DNA from: Oscillospiraceae bacterium
Lineage (GTDB): Bacteria > Bacillota > Clostridia > Oscillospirales > Acutalibacteraceae
Direction of reading: 5' to 3'
Assembly (NCBI GenBank): GCA_022508865.1
Contig: JAFLUK010000067.1
Span: 1-8,210, forward strand
Length of the DNA stretch: 8,210 nucleotides
The notes under the pieces are model-generated. The model searched no databases. It saw only the letters and a list, made by a program, of their open reading frames with translations, and was not told where the DNA came from. Positions 7,875 through 8,210 of this stretch are shown piece by piece. The translations under genes and the position numbers were made by a program. Every line of letters begins with the position of its first letter. Position 1 is the first letter of the stretch.

Positions 7875-8204
7875 ATGAGGATAAAAGAAGTGGATTTAGA
7901 AAAATATTTTATAAAGTCCGATTTGATTCCGGCCGTTATTCAGGAGAAATCAACAGGAGATGTTCTAATGGTTGCCTGGATGAACAGAGAGTCAATGGCA
8001 AAAACTTTGGAAACAGGATATACCTGGTTTTGGAGCAGAAGCAGACAAGAGCTTTGGAACAAAGGGGCAACATCAGGTCATTTACAAAAGATTGTTGACA
8101 TTTGGTCAGATTGTGATGACGATACTCTGCTCATAACAGTAGAACAAACAGGTGCTGCTTGTCACACAGGCAGTCACAGTTGTTTTTTCAAAAAAATTAA
8201 ATAA
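7875..8204 (+). CDS. hisI: Phosphoribosyl-AMP cyclohydrolase HisI, monofunctional
   Basis: Opens the adenine ring of phosphoribosyl-AMP to give ProFAR, the third step of histidine synthesis and the substrate of HisA encoded just upstream. The 109 residues form a single PRA-CH domain: LIPAVIQE (17-24), LMVAWMN (31-37), TWFWSRSRQELWNKG (50-64), DCDDD (79-83) for Mg and a three-cysteine Zn site C80, C96, C103, with the last two in ACHTGSHSC. The 16 and 7 residue spacings fit the family. The frame ends in tandem stops TAA-TAG, so no HisE pyrophosphatase domain is fused; HisE must be a separate gene, perhaps just downstream. The ATG at 7875 has no clear Shine-Dalgarno. An in-frame GTG at 7890, with GAGG (7877-7880) nine bases before it, is a real alternative that would give 104 residues and still keep every motif. 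The gap to hisA is seven bases. Confidence 0.96.
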   Translation: MRIKEVDLEKYFIKSDLIPAVIQEKSTGDVLMVAWMNRESMAKTLETGYTWFWSRSRQELWNKGATSGHLQKIVDIWSDCDDDTLLITVEQTGAACHTGSHSCFFKKIK

Positions 8205-8210
8205 TAGCAT

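Noticed and set aside
1..8210. Mobile element, defence island, CRISPR array, toxin-antitoxin pair or RNA gene
   Set aside because: Every stretch longer than 80 bases is occupied by recognisable housekeeping genes on one strand. I saw no transposase, integrase, repeat array or tRNA-like fold.

Overview
The window is an AT-rich chromosomal segment from a low-GC Gram-positive bacterium (Firmicutes/Bacillota, most likely a Clostridia-type gut lineage). That placement rests on the PolC-type replicative polymerase, the strong AGGAGG-like ribosome binding sites and the short-form HisG paired with HisZ. It is an inference; no rRNA or other species marker is present. All genes lie on the plus strand and are packed tightly. 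I see no mobile element, CRISPR array, tRNA or rRNA.

Layout. Positions 1-4040 hold the 3' 1345 codons of polC, the Gram-positive replicative DNA polymerase III with built-in PHP and 3'-5' exonuclease domains. Its 5' end lies outside the window. Nine bases after its stop a GTG codon begins a 402-residue AI-2E-family (UPF0118-type) membrane protein (4050-5258). It is probably translated from the polC message, because its AGGAGG ribosome binding site overlaps the polC stop codon. An 80-base gap (5259-5338) follows. It holds a good sigma-A-type promoter (TTGACA, 17 bases, TGG-TAACAT), with a GGTAA-CATA-TTACC inverted repeat lying on the -10 region, and a short leader.

From 5339 a histidine biosynthesis operon runs to 8204: hisZ, hisG, hisA, hisI, with junctions between -1 and +7 bases. 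HisZ and short-form HisG together make the ATP phosphoribosyltransferase (step 1). HisI hydrolyses phosphoribosyl-AMP (step 3) and HisA isomerises ProFAR to PRFAR (step 4). HisE (step 2), HisH/HisF, HisB, HisC and HisD are not in this window. The gene set Z-G-A-I, with D, B, C, H and F not lying between G and I, is a reduced or rearranged version of the common Firmicute his order.

I found no convincing undescribed system. The points most worth a second look are the promoter/inverted-repeat arrangement upstream of hisZ, the split his gene set, and a few residue-level departures in PolC and HisZ.
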